Below the pieces are notes generated by a model. The model saw only the letters and a program-made list of their open reading frames with translations. It searched no databases and had not been told where the DNA came from. A program made the position numbers and the translations under genes. Of a stretch of 64,000 bases of DNA, positions 1 to 9,722 are shown in pieces (within the stretch, counting starts at the first letter, position 1; every line of letters starts with the position of its first letter). Source of the DNA: Corynebacterium amycolatum (GTDB taxonomy: Bacteria > Actinomycetota > Actinomycetes > Mycobacteriales > Mycobacteriaceae); the NCBI RefSeq assembly GCF_016889425.1, contig NZ_CP069513.1, positions 186,001-250,000 on the forward strand. The letters are read 5' to 3'.

Positions 1-1399
<1,399 letters not shown>

Positions 1400-1503
1400 G
1401 ATGAATTCCTCCATACATGCGGTGATGTGATGTTCTTGTGCCGGTTGGTCTGCCGTGCACAGCCGTCGTCGCGGGTGAACAACTGTGTGTCAAACAACCT
1501 TCG

Positions 1504-1530
1504 TTAGCACTCTACCTCTGCAAGTGCTAA
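1504..1530. promoter_or_regulatory. CIRCE operator 1 (HrcA site) of groES-groEL
   Basis: TTAGCACTC, nine bases, AAGTGCTAA. This is the CIRCE inverted repeat with one mismatch in the right arm (consensus GAGTGCTAA). It overlaps the -10 element of the groES promoter, a placement expected to block transcription when HrcA is bound. Confidence 0.93.
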
Positions 1531-1537
1531 CACTCAA
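1509..1537 (-). promoter_or_regulatory. groES-groEL sigma-A-type promoter
   Basis: On the minus strand TTGAGT (1532-1537) is followed by 17 bases and TAGAGT (1509-1514). Both hexamers lie inside arms of the two CIRCE elements. Predicted from sequence only; the spacing and overlap with the operators make it convincing. Confidence 0.6.
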
Positions 1538-1553
1538 CAACAGTGAGCGCTAA
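1527..1553. promoter_or_regulatory. CIRCE operator 2, overlapping operator 1 by 4 bp
   Basis: Read on the minus strand: TTAGCGCTC, nine bases, GAGTGTTAG. Each arm has a single mismatch to CIRCE. It shares the CTAA at 1527-1530 with operator 1, so the two dyads are fused end to end and cover the -35 region of the groES promoter. Confidence 0.8.
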
Positions 1554-1857
1554 TGCTAATTGGTCAGCTTGTCGGGGTTGCAAGCCATACGACCGAACAC
1601 AGTAACCGTCATCCCGTGTTCCTTGATGTACTCATCGCTAAAGCAGGGGCCACCAGAACCGGTCGTGTAACGACTGTCTGGCTCCCTCCTTTGCCAGGCA
1701 CCTTCGTCCCATTGGTAAACCGCCAGTCCCCCCACTGTTTGTGCGTCCACCTATCGCCCACCATCCGTCACAGGCGACAATCGTAAAGTTTTCCTCCGTG
1801 GTTGGGAACTCCGGCGCCTCACAGTCTCCGCTAAACGGAGCCGAGTGGTAATCAGTC
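1554..1857. other. Intergenic stretch between the CIRCE region and tsaD
   Basis: About 300 nt with no convincing gene. A 64-codon minus-strand frame (1556-1750) opens with GTG directly after a stop, has no clear ribosome-binding site and no recognised motif, so it is not called. The segment CTCCG-CTAAA-CGGAG near 1826-1840 is a weak hairpin without a T-tract beyond the tsaD end. The rest is presumed groES upstream region. Confidence 0.4.
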
Positions 1858-2949
1858 TCATTGCATTACAGGTTCTTCCACTGGCATCGATGGGTCGGTC
1901 GGACAGGCGTAACCAGAGGGATTGACCCCTGCGGCAATTAGGTAGGCGGCAGCTGCGCCAATCATGACACCGTTGTCGGTACACAGCTTAATCGGCGGCA
2001 CGTGCAGCGTAATTCCCGCCGAGGTAGCTCGCGCCGCTGCGAGTTCACGCAACCTCGAGTTCGCAGCTACACCACCACCGAGCAGCAGCGTAGTAGCCCC
2101 CACATCCTGAGCCGCACGGACAGCCTTCTTGGTCAACACATCGCAGACCGCCTCCTGGAAGGAAGCACAAACGTCCTCTACGGAGTATTCACGACCTTCC
2201 TTCTCCGCTGCCTCGACATAGCGGGCCACGGCTGTCTTCAAGCCGGAGAAGGAGAAGTCATGGCGCGCATCCTGCTGGCGCATCATGGCCCGAGGAAACG
2301 CGATGGCCTTGCGGTTTCCCTGCTTAGCCAACTTATCGATAATCGGGCCGCCCGGGTAACCCAACCCAAGCAACCTAGAAACCTTGTCGTATGCCTCTCC
2401 GGCTGCGTCGTCAAGCGTCGACCCGAGCTCCTGCATCGGGCGACCGACCCCCTGTACACGCAGCAGCTGTGTGTGACCGCCAGAGACCAACAGCGCTACA
2501 GCATTGGACAAATCCGCGCCGTCAAGGGCACCAACAGCAACGTGGCCACCAAGGTGGTTAATGCCGTAGAAAGGCACACCCCAGGCAGCGGCATAGGCCT
2601 TCGCGCCTGCCGAACCAACCAGCAGCGCACCGGCGAGACCAGGCCCCACGGTAGCGGCGACGGCATCTGGGATAAAAGTATCGATACCGAGCTTGGCAGC
2701 TGCTTGCGCACGCGCTTCGGAAACCACTGGCTGCAAGGCTTCCAAATGAGCGCGAGAGGCAATCTCGGGAACCACACCGCCGAAACGGGCGTGCTGTTCC
2801 ATGGAGGATGCGACGACGTCGGCAAGCACTTCTACCTCAACAGCGGCAGGGGTGGCGGTGTCGTCGTAGCGCACACGCATCACTGCAGCGCCAGTCTCAT
2901 CGCAGGAACTCTCGATTGCCAGCAGGGTCAACTCGGTCATAGCAGTCAT
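1858..2949 (-). CDS. tsaD: tRNA N6-adenosine threonylcarbamoyltransferase TsaD
   Basis: Transfers the threonylcarbamoyl group from TC-AMP to A37 of ANN-decoding tRNAs (t6A), acting in the cytosol with TsaB and TsaE, both encoded 3-6 kb upstream on the same strand. 363 residues. Motifs seen: [10 protein letters not shown] near the start, [16 protein letters not shown] (the metal-binding HxxxH-type region follows in GINHLGGH), and [10 protein letters not shown] in the ASKHA nucleotide fold. An alternative start is the second ATG, three codons in (2940). Neither has a good Shine-Dalgarno. It is separated from rimI by pqo and a hypothetical gene, unlike the compact cluster in most relatives. Confidence 0.97.
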   Translation of the reverse strand: MTAMTELTLLAIESSCDETGAAVMRVRYDDTATPAAVEVEVLADVVASSMEQHARFGGVVPEIASRAHLEALQPVVSEARAQAAAKLGIDTFIPDAVAATVGPGLAGALLVGSAGAKAYAAAWGVPFYGINHLGGHVAVGALDGADLSNAVALLVSGGHTQLLRVQGVGRPMQELGSTLDDAAGEAYDKVSRLLGLGYPGGPIIDKLAKQGNRKAIAFPRAMMRQQDARHDFSFSGLKTAVARYVEAAEKEGREYSVEDVCASFQEAVCDVLTKKAVRAAQDVGATTLLLGGGVAANSRLRELAAARATSAGITLHVPPIKLCTDNGVMIGAAAAYLIAAGVNPSGYACPTDPSMPVEEPVMQ

Positions 2950-2989
2950 GGTACTAGCGCACCATCGGGTCGCTTACCAGCGACCGAGT

Positions 2990-3418
2990 TTAAATTTCGA
3001 GGCGGCCGAGGTTCCTCACAGCGGCACGCCAGAGAGCGTATTCCTCTGGGTAGTCATCGCGGTAGTGGCGAACGGCGCGCATACCGTGCTTAATACGCTC
3101 AATTTCCTCGTCGCCGATATCCTCGCCCTCGGCGTCGACGAATACGACCGTTCCGCAAATTGCGGTGGTGGGGTCGGTGAAGAAAGCCGAGTTGCCCGTA
3201 GCAGCCTCATTGCGACCGAGGGACGCGACCGGGTTCGGTTCAGCGCCCTCAGCCTTGGCCGTCGGGTTGTAGAGAGCGGCGTAATCGACACCATCTTCCT
3301 GAAACGCCACCGAAACACGGTCGGAGGAAACTCCGCCGAGGAATGTAGCAGCGGCCTCCAACTCAAATTCGACGATGCGATGCGTCAGGTCAGGGTTCAC
3401 CAGAAAACCTTTAATCAT
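2990..3418 (-). CDS. Hypothetical protein, 142 residues
   Basis: Not recognised. Starts MIKGFLVNPDLTHRIVEFEL at the ATG at 3418. The frame is open to 3454, but the upstream residues look non-coding (MRERMRCG). It is acidic and soluble, with no signal peptide or membrane segment, and has a C-terminal part rich in charged helices (EEIERIKHGMRAVRHYRDD). The opening resembles small actinobacterial proteins that begin with a beta strand carrying a functionless-annotated DUF; no family name is claimed. It sits 40 nt upstream of tsaD and 55 nt downstream of pqo, in the same direction, so it probably belongs to the pqo-tsaD transcript. Confidence 0.75.
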   Translation of the reverse strand: MIKGFLVNPDLTHRIVEFELEAAATFLGGVSSDRVSVAFQEDGVDYAALYNPTAKAEGAEPNPVASLGRNEAATGNSAFFTDPTTAICGTVVFVDAEGEDIGDEEIERIKHGMRAVRHYRDDYPEEYALWRAAVRNLGRLEI

Positions 3419-3473
3419 GGAAACAGAGGTACCGCACCGCATCCGCTCCCGCATCTCGAGAGCGCTACCCCCA

Positions 3474-5210
3474 CTATGGCCGCGGGATGTTGCGGAGGTT
3501 CGACCGTGCCATGTTGATCATCTGACCAACGCCGCCGCCAAAGACGGTGCGAGTAGCGGCCTTGGAGAATCCCATCAGCATGTCCCAGGTGATATTCGCC
3601 GGGATGGACAGGGCATTCGGGTCGGTGATCATGTCCACCAGTACCGGGCCGTCGTATGCCAGCGCCTCTTGAATCAGGCGAGGTGCATCGGCCGGATCTT
3701 CAATTCGGATGGCCTTGATACCCAACGACTCTGCGACTCCGGCGTAGTCAACTGCGCCGTGATCGGTCTCGTGCTCCGGCAGCCCCTGAACCAACATTTC
3801 CAACTTGACCATGCCGAGCGAGGAGTTGTTGAACACAAACATCTTGATCGGCAGCTGCTGCTGCTGCACGGTGATGAGCTCACCGAGCAGCATTGACAGG
3901 CCACCGTCACCGTTGAAGGTAATGACCTGACGGTCCCGGTCAGCAGCCTGCACACCAATAGCCTGCGACAGTGCATTGGCCATAGTGCCGTGACGGAAGG
4001 AACCAATCTGCTCTCGCCTGCCATTCGGCGTGACGTAGCGTGCAGCCCAGACATTGCCCATGCCGGTGTCGACGGTGAATACGGCATCGTCATCGGCGTA
4101 CTTATCAATCAGGTCGGCCACATACTCCGGGTGAATCGGGCGCATGTTCTCAACGTCATGGGTGTATGCCTCGATGACGTGGCTGAGCAGGCGCTCGTGG
4201 TTCCGCAGCTGCTTGTCCAGGAAGGAGCGGTCGGTCTTTTCATCCAGGTACGGCAGGATGGTTTCGATCGTTGCGGCCACATCGCCGACGACTGGGTACT
4301 TCACCGTGGTACGACGACCGATGGCGCGACCATCGATATCGACCTGGGCGACGTTCTTAGTCGGCAGGAAGTCGTTGTACGGGAAGTCAGTACCGAGCAG
4401 AATCAACAAATCAGCATCGTTAGAGGCATCGTGGCAGGCGCCGTAGCCCAGCAGTCCGGACATTCCGACGTCATAGGGGTTGTCGTACTGGATGTACATC
4501 TTGCCACCCAGCGCATGCCCCACCGGCGACTTAATCTTCTCCGCAAGCTTGAGCACCTGTTCGCGGGCATCCTTCACACCTGCGCCGCAGAAAAGCGTGA
4601 CGGTTTTAGCCTCATTGATTGCGTCGGCAAGCGCGGCGGCCTGACCGGCATCAGGGAATACGACTGGGCGACCGCTGCTGATAGTGGAGGTGACGAACTC
4701 ATCATTTTCCACTTCATGCGTTGTAATGTCGCCCGGCAGAACCAGCACGGAAACACCGTGGCCAGTCATGGTCGACTGGATAGCATGATGCAAAACGACG
4801 CCACCCTGCTCAGCGGAGTTCACCATCTCGCAGTAACCGGAGCACTCGTTGAAAATAAACTCCGGATGGGTCTCCTGGAAGAAGTTCGAGCCAATCTGGC
4901 GAGAAGGAATGTGCGATGCCAGCGCCAGCACCTTTGCGCCGTTGCGGTGGGAGTCATAGAGGCCCTGAATGAGGTGGGTGTTACCCGGACCGCAAGAGGC
5001 CGCACACACTGCTAATTCGCCGGTGACCAGGGACTCGGCACCGGCAGCGAAGGCCGCAGCCTCCTCGTTGCGGACGTGCACCCACTCAATGGAGGACTCA
5101 CGCACCGCGTCGACAATGGGGTTCAAACTATCTCCGACGAGTCCGAAGATTCGCTTGACACCTTGATTCTCTAGGGTTTCTACGAGCTGCTTTGCAAAGG
5201 TTTTAGCCAT
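3474..5210 (-). CDS. pqo: Pyruvate:quinone oxidoreductase (pyruvate dehydrogenase, quinone)
   Basis: ThDP- and FAD-dependent peripheral membrane enzyme that oxidises pyruvate to acetate and CO2 and passes electrons to quinone. 578 residues, full length. The three thiamine-enzyme domains are evident: N-terminal Pyr domain (FGLVGDSLNPIVDAV, with the catalytic Glu of HVRNEEAAAFAAGA near residue 50), the central FAD domain, and the PP domain with the metal site FNGDGGLSMLLGEL and FNNSSLGMVKLE near 435-470. The C-terminus is basic and helical, consistent with the lipid-binding tail of PoxB enzymes. It has its own promoter in the 38-nt gap after rimI and appears leaderless, so it can be regulated apart from the t6A genes around it. 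Confidence 0.95.
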   Translation of the reverse strand: MAKTFAKQLVETLENQGVKRIFGLVGDSLNPIVDAVRESSIEWVHVRNEEAAAFAAGAESLVTGELAVCAASCGPGNTHLIQGLYDSHRNGAKVLALASHIPSRQIGSNFFQETHPEFIFNECSGYCEMVNSAEQGGVVLHHAIQSTMTGHGVSVLVLPGDITTHEVENDEFVTSTISSGRPVVFPDAGQAAALADAINEAKTVTLFCGAGVKDAREQVLKLAEKIKSPVGHALGGKMYIQYDNPYDVGMSGLLGYGACHDASNDADLLILLGTDFPYNDFLPTKNVAQVDIDGRAIGRRTTVKYPVVGDVAATIETILPYLDEKTDRSFLDKQLRNHERLLSHVIEAYTHDVENMRPIHPEYVADLIDKYADDDAVFTVDTGMGNVWAARYVTPNGRREQIGSFRHGTMANALSQAIGVQAADRDRQVITFNGDGGLSMLLGELITVQQQQLPIKMFVFNNSSLGMVKLEMLVQGLPEHETDHGAVDYAGVAESLGIKAIRIEDPADAPRLIQEALAYDGPVLVDMITDPNALSIPANITWDMLMGFSKAATRTVFGGGVGQMINMARSNLRNIPRP

Positions 5211-5216
5211 GTGACC

Positions 5217-5245
5217 GGTCTAACGCAGAATAGTCGCTACGTCAA
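5217..5245 (-). promoter_or_regulatory. pqo promoter, leaderless
   Basis: Minus strand: TTGACG (5240-5245), 17 bases, TAGACC (5217-5222), then six bases to the ATG at 5210. The predicted transcription start therefore coincides with the start codon. No Shine-Dalgarno is present. Confidence 0.6.
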
Positions 5246-5248
5246 CAT

Positions 5249-5728
5249 TTAGCCGGCGGGCACAGGCCGGCACATTGTGTAAGCGTCCGCCCCAGAGCCC
5301 GGGTAGTAGTTTTTTCGTAGCCCCATATTTTCGAAGCCGTAGCGTCGATACATGGCGATAGCGGGTTCATTATCCGTGCGCACTTCCAAAAACACCGGGC
5401 CCGGATCCTCCGCCACAGCTGCCATCAGCGCGTCCATGAGCTGCGCCCCAAAGCCCCGGCGCTGCCACTTCTGCCCCACGCCGACGGTGTGAATCTCGTA
5501 CTCGGCGCCACCCGCAGGTCCCAGCTTGGTAATCCCCGCATAGCCGCACAGTTCTTCGACCCCGTCTGCCTCTGCGATCAGCCCGACGTAGAAATTGTTC
5601 GGCGCGGCCAGCTCTGCCATAAAGGCCGATTCCGGCCAGGGATCATCGCCGGCAAATAGCTCCGCCTCAATCGCCGCACACGCCTTGGCTGCAGGAGGCC
5701 CGAGACGCACTAGCTTGACGACGCTCAT
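5249..5728 (-). CDS. rimI: Ribosomal protein S18-alanine N-acetyltransferase RimI
   Basis: GNAT-fold enzyme that acetylates the N-terminal Ala of S18 (and possibly other substrates) with acetyl-CoA. 159 residues. The GNAT motif A region reads GVGQKWQRRGFGAQLM (R/QxxGxG/A type) near residue 90. The strand-helix end VRTDNEPAIAMYRRYGFENMG is typical of RimI. Its start overlaps the tsaB stop by 4 nt (5725-5728), so the two are translationally coupled, as in many actinobacteria. Confidence 0.93.
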   Translation of the reverse strand: MSVVKLVRLGPPAAKACAAIEAELFAGDDPWPESAFMAELAAPNNFYVGLIAEADGVEELCGYAGITKLGPAGGAEYEIHTVGVGQKWQRRGFGAQLMDALMAAVAEDPGPVFLEVRTDNEPAIAMYRRYGFENMGLRKNYYPGSGADAYTMCRPVPAG

Positions 5729-6375
5729 CTCATAGCCTTCGGGACAACGGCATCCGGACGGCGCAAGTACAGCGGCACCAGTGGGCCCGGCGCGGTGTCA
5801 AAGTCAACCGTTTCAACCATGGCTTTCGGAGTGGGAAAGACTTGTTCGGCAGCAACCTCAAGCCCGGCAATTTGCTCGATGTGGCTGAGGCTGCCGCGGG
5901 CGTGGCTCGGCGTGAAGTCGGCGACTTCTGCTGCGAGTTCTTCCTTGAGCAGCTCCATGACGTCGGCTGGCTTGGCCACTGCCGGGCCGAAAACTCGCTG
6001 GCCATCGTGGTAGGCCGCGAAGTACACCTCGCGGCGGCGAGCATCGGTGACGACCAGTTCATCGCCAACACCAACCGCGAGCGCATCCAGGCTGCAGATG
6101 CCGTAGCAGGGAATTCCCAGAGCGTCGGCAAAGGAGGCTGCGGTTGCCATACCAACGCGCAAGCCCGTAAACGGTCCCGGACCACAGCCGACAACCACGG
6201 CATCTAGCTCGGTTGCCGCCACCCCACTGTCGGTGAGGCACTGCTGAATCAGCGGCACCAGCACCTCGTTGTGCGCGCGGGCATCCAGGTGCAGCTTTTC
6301 GGCCACGGTTTCACCATCGCGGACAATTCCCGCGGTGACCTGTGGGGTCGATGTGTCAACGGCCAAAATGTTCAT
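5725..6375 (-). CDS. tsaB: t6A biosynthesis scaffold protein TsaB
   Basis: Inactive TsaD homologue that dimerises with TsaD and helps build t6A. 216 residues. Opens with MNILAVDTSTPQVTAGIV and carries VVGCGPGPFTGLRVGMATA near residue 70, the standard TsaB signature. The C-terminal PLYLRRPDAV motif is intact. It lies 30 nt after the alr-tsaE fusion and overlaps rimI by 4 nt, placing TsaB, TsaE and RimI in one operon. Confidence 0.95.
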   Translation of the reverse strand: MNILAVDTSTPQVTAGIVRDGETVAEKLHLDARAHNEVLVPLIQQCLTDSGVAATELDAVVVGCGPGPFTGLRVGMATAASFADALGIPCYGICSLDALAVGVGDELVVTDARRREVYFAAYHDGQRVFGPAVAKPADVMELLKEELAAEVADFTPSHARGSLSHIEQIAGLEVAAEQVFPTPKAMVETVDFDTAPGPLVPLYLRRPDAVVPKAMR

Positions 6376-6405
6376 ACTCAGTAACCTACTTGAACCGACT
6401 TGAAG

Positions 6406-8019
6406 CTACTTGCTCCACTTCCAGGTGACGACGCGGGTATCGTCGTCACGCGAACGATCGATGCTCACCTGCAGATAGCGCTCAGAGAGCACCTCGGCGA
6501 GCCCCATTCCCCACTCGGCGACCACGACGCTGTCCTCGAGGTCGGTGTCCAGATCGAGTGAATCCAGCGCATCGAAGGCCTCGCCATCAGAGCCGGGTCC
6601 CTCTTCGCCGAAGAGTCGATAGGCGTCGACATGGATGAGGGTGACGCCGTCTTTTGCGAGCGGACGGTGCTCGCGGGCGATGGTGAACGTCGGCGATGTC
6701 ACGCGCCCGCGCACATTCATGCCGCGGGCGATGCCCTGCGTGAGAGTGGTCTTACCCGCGCCGAGTGGGCCATCGAGAATCACCAAATCCCCGGCGGCTA
6801 GCTCCCGGCCAATCTCCTCGCCGAGGTCACGCATGTCCTCTGCGGTTGGCGCAATGCGGCTGCGCACCCACTTTCGCTCGCTGCGTCCCTTCGGTGCGGT
6901 GAGGATTTCGTAGTTAATGGTGCCGGATGCCTCCGCGAGGTCATCGAGACCGGGCTCCCCCAGTGTGGGATCACCGACGATGACCGCAGTGTCGCCGGCC
7001 TCGACATCACTGTCGGGACCAAGGTCGACGACGAACTGATCCATACATACGCGTCCTACCTGCGGATAGCGTGTGCCATTGATGCTGACTTCGAAACGAC
7101 CGGATGCCGAGCGCATCATGCCGTCGGCATAGCCGCAGGGCACGATGCCGATGGTGGTATCGCGGTCAGCTGTCCAGGTCTGTCCGTAGGACACCGACTG
7201 CCCTGCCGGCAGCTTCTTGACCAAGATGACCGACGCTTCCCACCGCATCGCTGGGCGCAATCCATGGGTGGACCCCACAATTGGCTCGCCACCATAAATC
7301 GCCAGCCCTGGGCGCACCATGTCGAAGGCCAGGTCAGGACGCGACAACGATGCCGGCGAATTCGCCGCATGGTTAATCAGCTCATCCAGCCCCGCCTCGC
7401 GCAGTGCAGTAATCGCTGCACGGAAATTCTGCGCCTGCTTATCGACGCTCGCGTTGCCCGGCTCATCCGCGCACGCAAAGTGCGTGAAAGCACCGGTGAT
7501 GTTCAGCGCACCGGTCTTGTGCAGCTCGACCAGCTGATCAACCGCATTCTCAAAGTCCCCATTGGTCATAGAGAATCCCGAGCGACCCAAGCCCGTATCG
7601 ACCATCACCGTCACACGTGGTGTCACCGATAGCGCCCGCCCGGCATTGGCCACGGCCAGCGCATGAGCCATCGACGGCAGGCCGAGGTCAATATCTGCAG
7701 CCACAGCACGCTGCAGCAACGAGGTGGCTGCCGCGTCCCAGATCCAGGCGAGGATGGGGATGGTGTGGCCGTCGTCAAGCGTGGTGCGGAGTTCCTCGCG
7801 GAGGGAGAGCGCCTCGTCGATTGTTGCGACGCCGAGCTGTGTTGCGCCGCCGGCCAGTGCGGCACGCGCCGTCTGCAGCGCACCCTGCGAGTAGCCGTCC
7901 GCCTTGACGACGGCCATGAATTCCGACACCCCTGCGATGGCCTTGACGGTCTTCACATTGTGGGTGATTGCGTCGAGATTAACGGTATGGGTCAGGATGG
8001 CTGGTGCCGAGGAAGTCAT
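6406..8019 (-). CDS. alr: Fused alanine racemase / t6A ATPase TsaE
   Basis: A single 537-codon reading frame joins two enzymes. Residues 1-375 are a PLP-dependent alanine racemase that makes D-Ala for peptidoglycan: PLP lysine in FMAVVKADGYSQGA (about residue 40), catalytic Tyr region GQSVSYGQTW, and GYADG. From about residue 385 it is TsaE, the ATPase of the t6A complex: Walker A DGPLGAGKTTLTQGIA, then SPTFTIAREH and HVDAYRLF, with VVAEWG near the end. The join is direct (ILTAPKGRSERKWV, then RSRIAPTAEDMRD), with no linker. It overlaps nnrDE by 4 nt (8016-8019). Such fusions are known in some corynebacteria; whether the product is processed is not visible. Confidence 0.95.
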   Translation of the reverse strand: MTSSAPAILTHTVNLDAITHNVKTVKAIAGVSEFMAVVKADGYSQGALQTARAALAGGATQLGVATIDEALSLREELRTTLDDGHTIPILAWIWDAAATSLLQRAVAADIDLGLPSMAHALAVANAGRALSVTPRVTVMVDTGLGRSGFSMTNGDFENAVDQLVELHKTGALNITGAFTHFACADEPGNASVDKQAQNFRAAITALREAGLDELINHAANSPASLSRPDLAFDMVRPGLAIYGGEPIVGSTHGLRPAMRWEASVILVKKLPAGQSVSYGQTWTADRDTTIGIVPCGYADGMMRSASGRFEVSINGTRYPQVGRVCMDQFVVDLGPDSDVEAGDTAVIVGDPTLGEPGLDDLAEASGTINYEILTAPKGRSERKWVRSRIAPTAEDMRDLGEEIGRELAAGDLVILDGPLGAGKTTLTQGIARGMNVRGRVTSPTFTIAREHRPLAKDGVTLIHVDAYRLFGEEGPGSDGEAFDALDSLDLDTDLEDSVVVAEWGMGLAEVLSERYLQVSIDRSRDDDTRVVTWKWSK

Positions 8020-9698
8020 AGCCGTATTTTGCCACTGATGCCTTCATTGGTGAACCACGCGGTGGCATCTCGGATGGATTCAGCGATGTCCTGGGCGCTG
8101 CAGGGTGCTGGTCCGAACTCTGTCTGCGCGGCCAAGAATGCGGCGCGAGCGTGAATAATTACTGGTACGTAGAGGGATTCGCCTCGTGCTACCCAGGCGC
8201 CAAGAAGTCCGGACAGTACATCGCCGGAGCCCGGCGTGGCTGCCCAGGAGCTACCCGCGTCAATCACAACTGTGCGCTGCGTTTTCGGATTGGCAATCAC
8301 GGTGCGGCGTCCCTTGAGCAACACTTCACAGGAGAACTGCTCGGCAAGTTCACGGGCATCTGCGATGGCGTTAGTGACCTCGTGCCCGGTAAGGCGCTCA
8401 AATTCGCCGGCGTGCGGTGTGAGAACAGTGCGCAGGTTGCGCTCCTGGCCGCGCTCGCGGACGAGCTGTCGGAGATTCTCATGCATCGAGAGCAGCGTCA
8501 GGGCGTCAGCATCGATGACTACTGGTTTGTCGGTAGCCAGGATGGCACGCAGTTCCTCGGCCGCGCGCTCATCAGTGCCCCGACCAGGGCCGGCAACCCA
8601 GGCATCGACGCGTACCTCTTTACGATCCACCGAGTCCGGCTGCGCAATCACCGTCGGTAAGGCCGTCGGTAAGGCTGCGGTGATGCGGTTGCGGGCGTCC
8701 ACGTCGCCGACATAGATAACCGCGGGACTGGTCGCGTGCACGGCAGCGGAGGCACACAGCTGACCAGCGCCCGGATACTCCTGACTACCGGCGGCGATAC
8801 CCGTTACTCCGGTAGAGTACTTGTGGTCAGCAGCACCGGGTTCGAGCTGAGTCTTCGCGCCAAAAGGTGCCGGAAAGCTCCCGCCTAGGGCTTCGTAAAA
8901 CTCTACGGTCGGAGTCTGGTGGTGGACGGCATTGTAGTGACCGTTTTCATAGAGCGTCTGCCCCAGTCCTGGAAGTTCGAGGGAGCAGACATCGAGCGCA
9001 ATTTCGTACAATTCGACCTCACCACAGGCTTCCGACAGCGCATGCGCGTAGCGCAGTCCGCCGAAGGTCACCGTTGTCGTGGCCTCGACGTGGGATGGCA
9101 GGTACGGATCCTGGCCCTCTTCCAGGTCGAGGTCGGGGTTGATGGTCTGGGAGGGCGGATCAAAAGTGCGTCCGGTATCGGCTTCCACGCCACTCGGCAC
9201 GTCGACCGAGAGAATAGGCACCTCGCCTATGTTTGCCTCGCGCACCAGCCACGCAGCCTCTTCGCGCAGCGCACCATGACCACCGAGCCCCACAATTCCG
9301 TCGATAATCAGTGCGTAGTCTTCACTTATCGACCACAGAATCTTCGATAAATCCGTCTCCCGGTCACACCCCAACGGCAGCACCCGCCCGCCTGCGAGCT
9401 CAAACGCTTTCAGCGCCCGTTCATGTGGCTTGGTGCCCAGCAAAACTGCATCCACGCCATGTCCGCCCGAAGACAAGTCCCGGCCGGCATAGAGCGCATC
9501 GCCACCATTGCCTCCCGACCCAACCAACAGCAGCACACGACCGCGACCAGGCTCCGGCGACACCTTAGCGAGCATCCGCTCCGCCACCTCCGACACAGCG
9601 GTGGCTGCGTGGCGCATGAGTTCGTCGTCACGCGTTTGTGCGTCCAGATAGGGCTGTTCCGCGGCGCGAATTTCGGCAGCTGTGTAGCAGTACGTCAT
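8016..9698 (-). CDS. nnrD: Bifunctional NAD(P)H-hydrate repair enzyme (epimerase/dehydratase)
   Basis: Repairs damaged NAD(P)HX. The N-terminal YjeF-type domain (about residues 1-220) epimerises R- to S-NADHX, with the signature VGSGGNGGDALYAGRDL. The C-terminal ribokinase-like domain (about 280-560) is the ADP-dependent dehydratase, with LTPHAGEFERLTG and the anion-hole motif ATPGSGDVLSG. 560 residues, slightly longer than usual because of an insert around 160-180. First gene of nnrDE, alr-tsaE, tsaB, rimI. The start ATG at 9698 has no Shine-Dalgarno; TAGGCT lies 6 nt upstream, so it is probably leaderless. Confidence 0.95.
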   Translation of the reverse strand: MTYCYTAAEIRAAEQPYLDAQTRDDELMRHAATAVSEVAERMLAKVSPEPGRGRVLLLVGSGGNGGDALYAGRDLSSGGHGVDAVLLGTKPHERALKAFELAGGRVLPLGCDRETDLSKILWSISEDYALIIDGIVGLGGHGALREEAAWLVREANIGEVPILSVDVPSGVEADTGRTFDPPSQTINPDLDLEEGQDPYLPSHVEATTTVTFGGLRYAHALSEACGEVELYEIALDVCSLELPGLGQTLYENGHYNAVHHQTPTVEFYEALGGSFPAPFGAKTQLEPGAADHKYSTGVTGIAAGSQEYPGAGQLCASAAVHATSPAVIYVGDVDARNRITAALPTALPTVIAQPDSVDRKEVRVDAWVAGPGRGTDERAAEELRAILATDKPVVIDADALTLLSMHENLRQLVRERGQERNLRTVLTPHAGEFERLTGHEVTNAIADARELAEQFSCEVLLKGRRTVIANPKTQRTVVIDAGSSWAATPGSGDVLSGLLGAWVARGESLYVPVIIHARAAFLAAQTEFGPAPCSAQDIAESIRDATAWFTNEGISGKIRL

Positions 9699-9704
9699 AA
9701 ACCC

Positions 9705-9714
9705 AGCCTACGAT
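9705..9714. promoter_or_regulatory. Overlapping divergent -10 boxes of nnrDE and the lipase gene
   Basis: Only 24 nt separate the two start codons. Minus strand TAGGCT (9705-9710) is six nt from the nnrDE ATG; plus strand TACGAT (9709-9714) is eight nt from the lipase ATG. They share 2 bp. The -35 regions fall inside the opposite coding sequence and are weak. Inferred from sequence only. Confidence 0.4.
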
Positions 9715-9722
9715 TAGCCCCT

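Noticed and set aside
1556..1750. 64-codon minus-strand frame between groES and tsaD
   Set aside because: Starts directly after a stop with GTG, no ribosome-binding site, no recognised motif, and runs into the groES upstream region.
2002..3093. 363-codon plus-strand frame opposite tsaD
   Set aside because: Mirror frame of a conserved high-G+C gene; composition is that of an antisense shadow.
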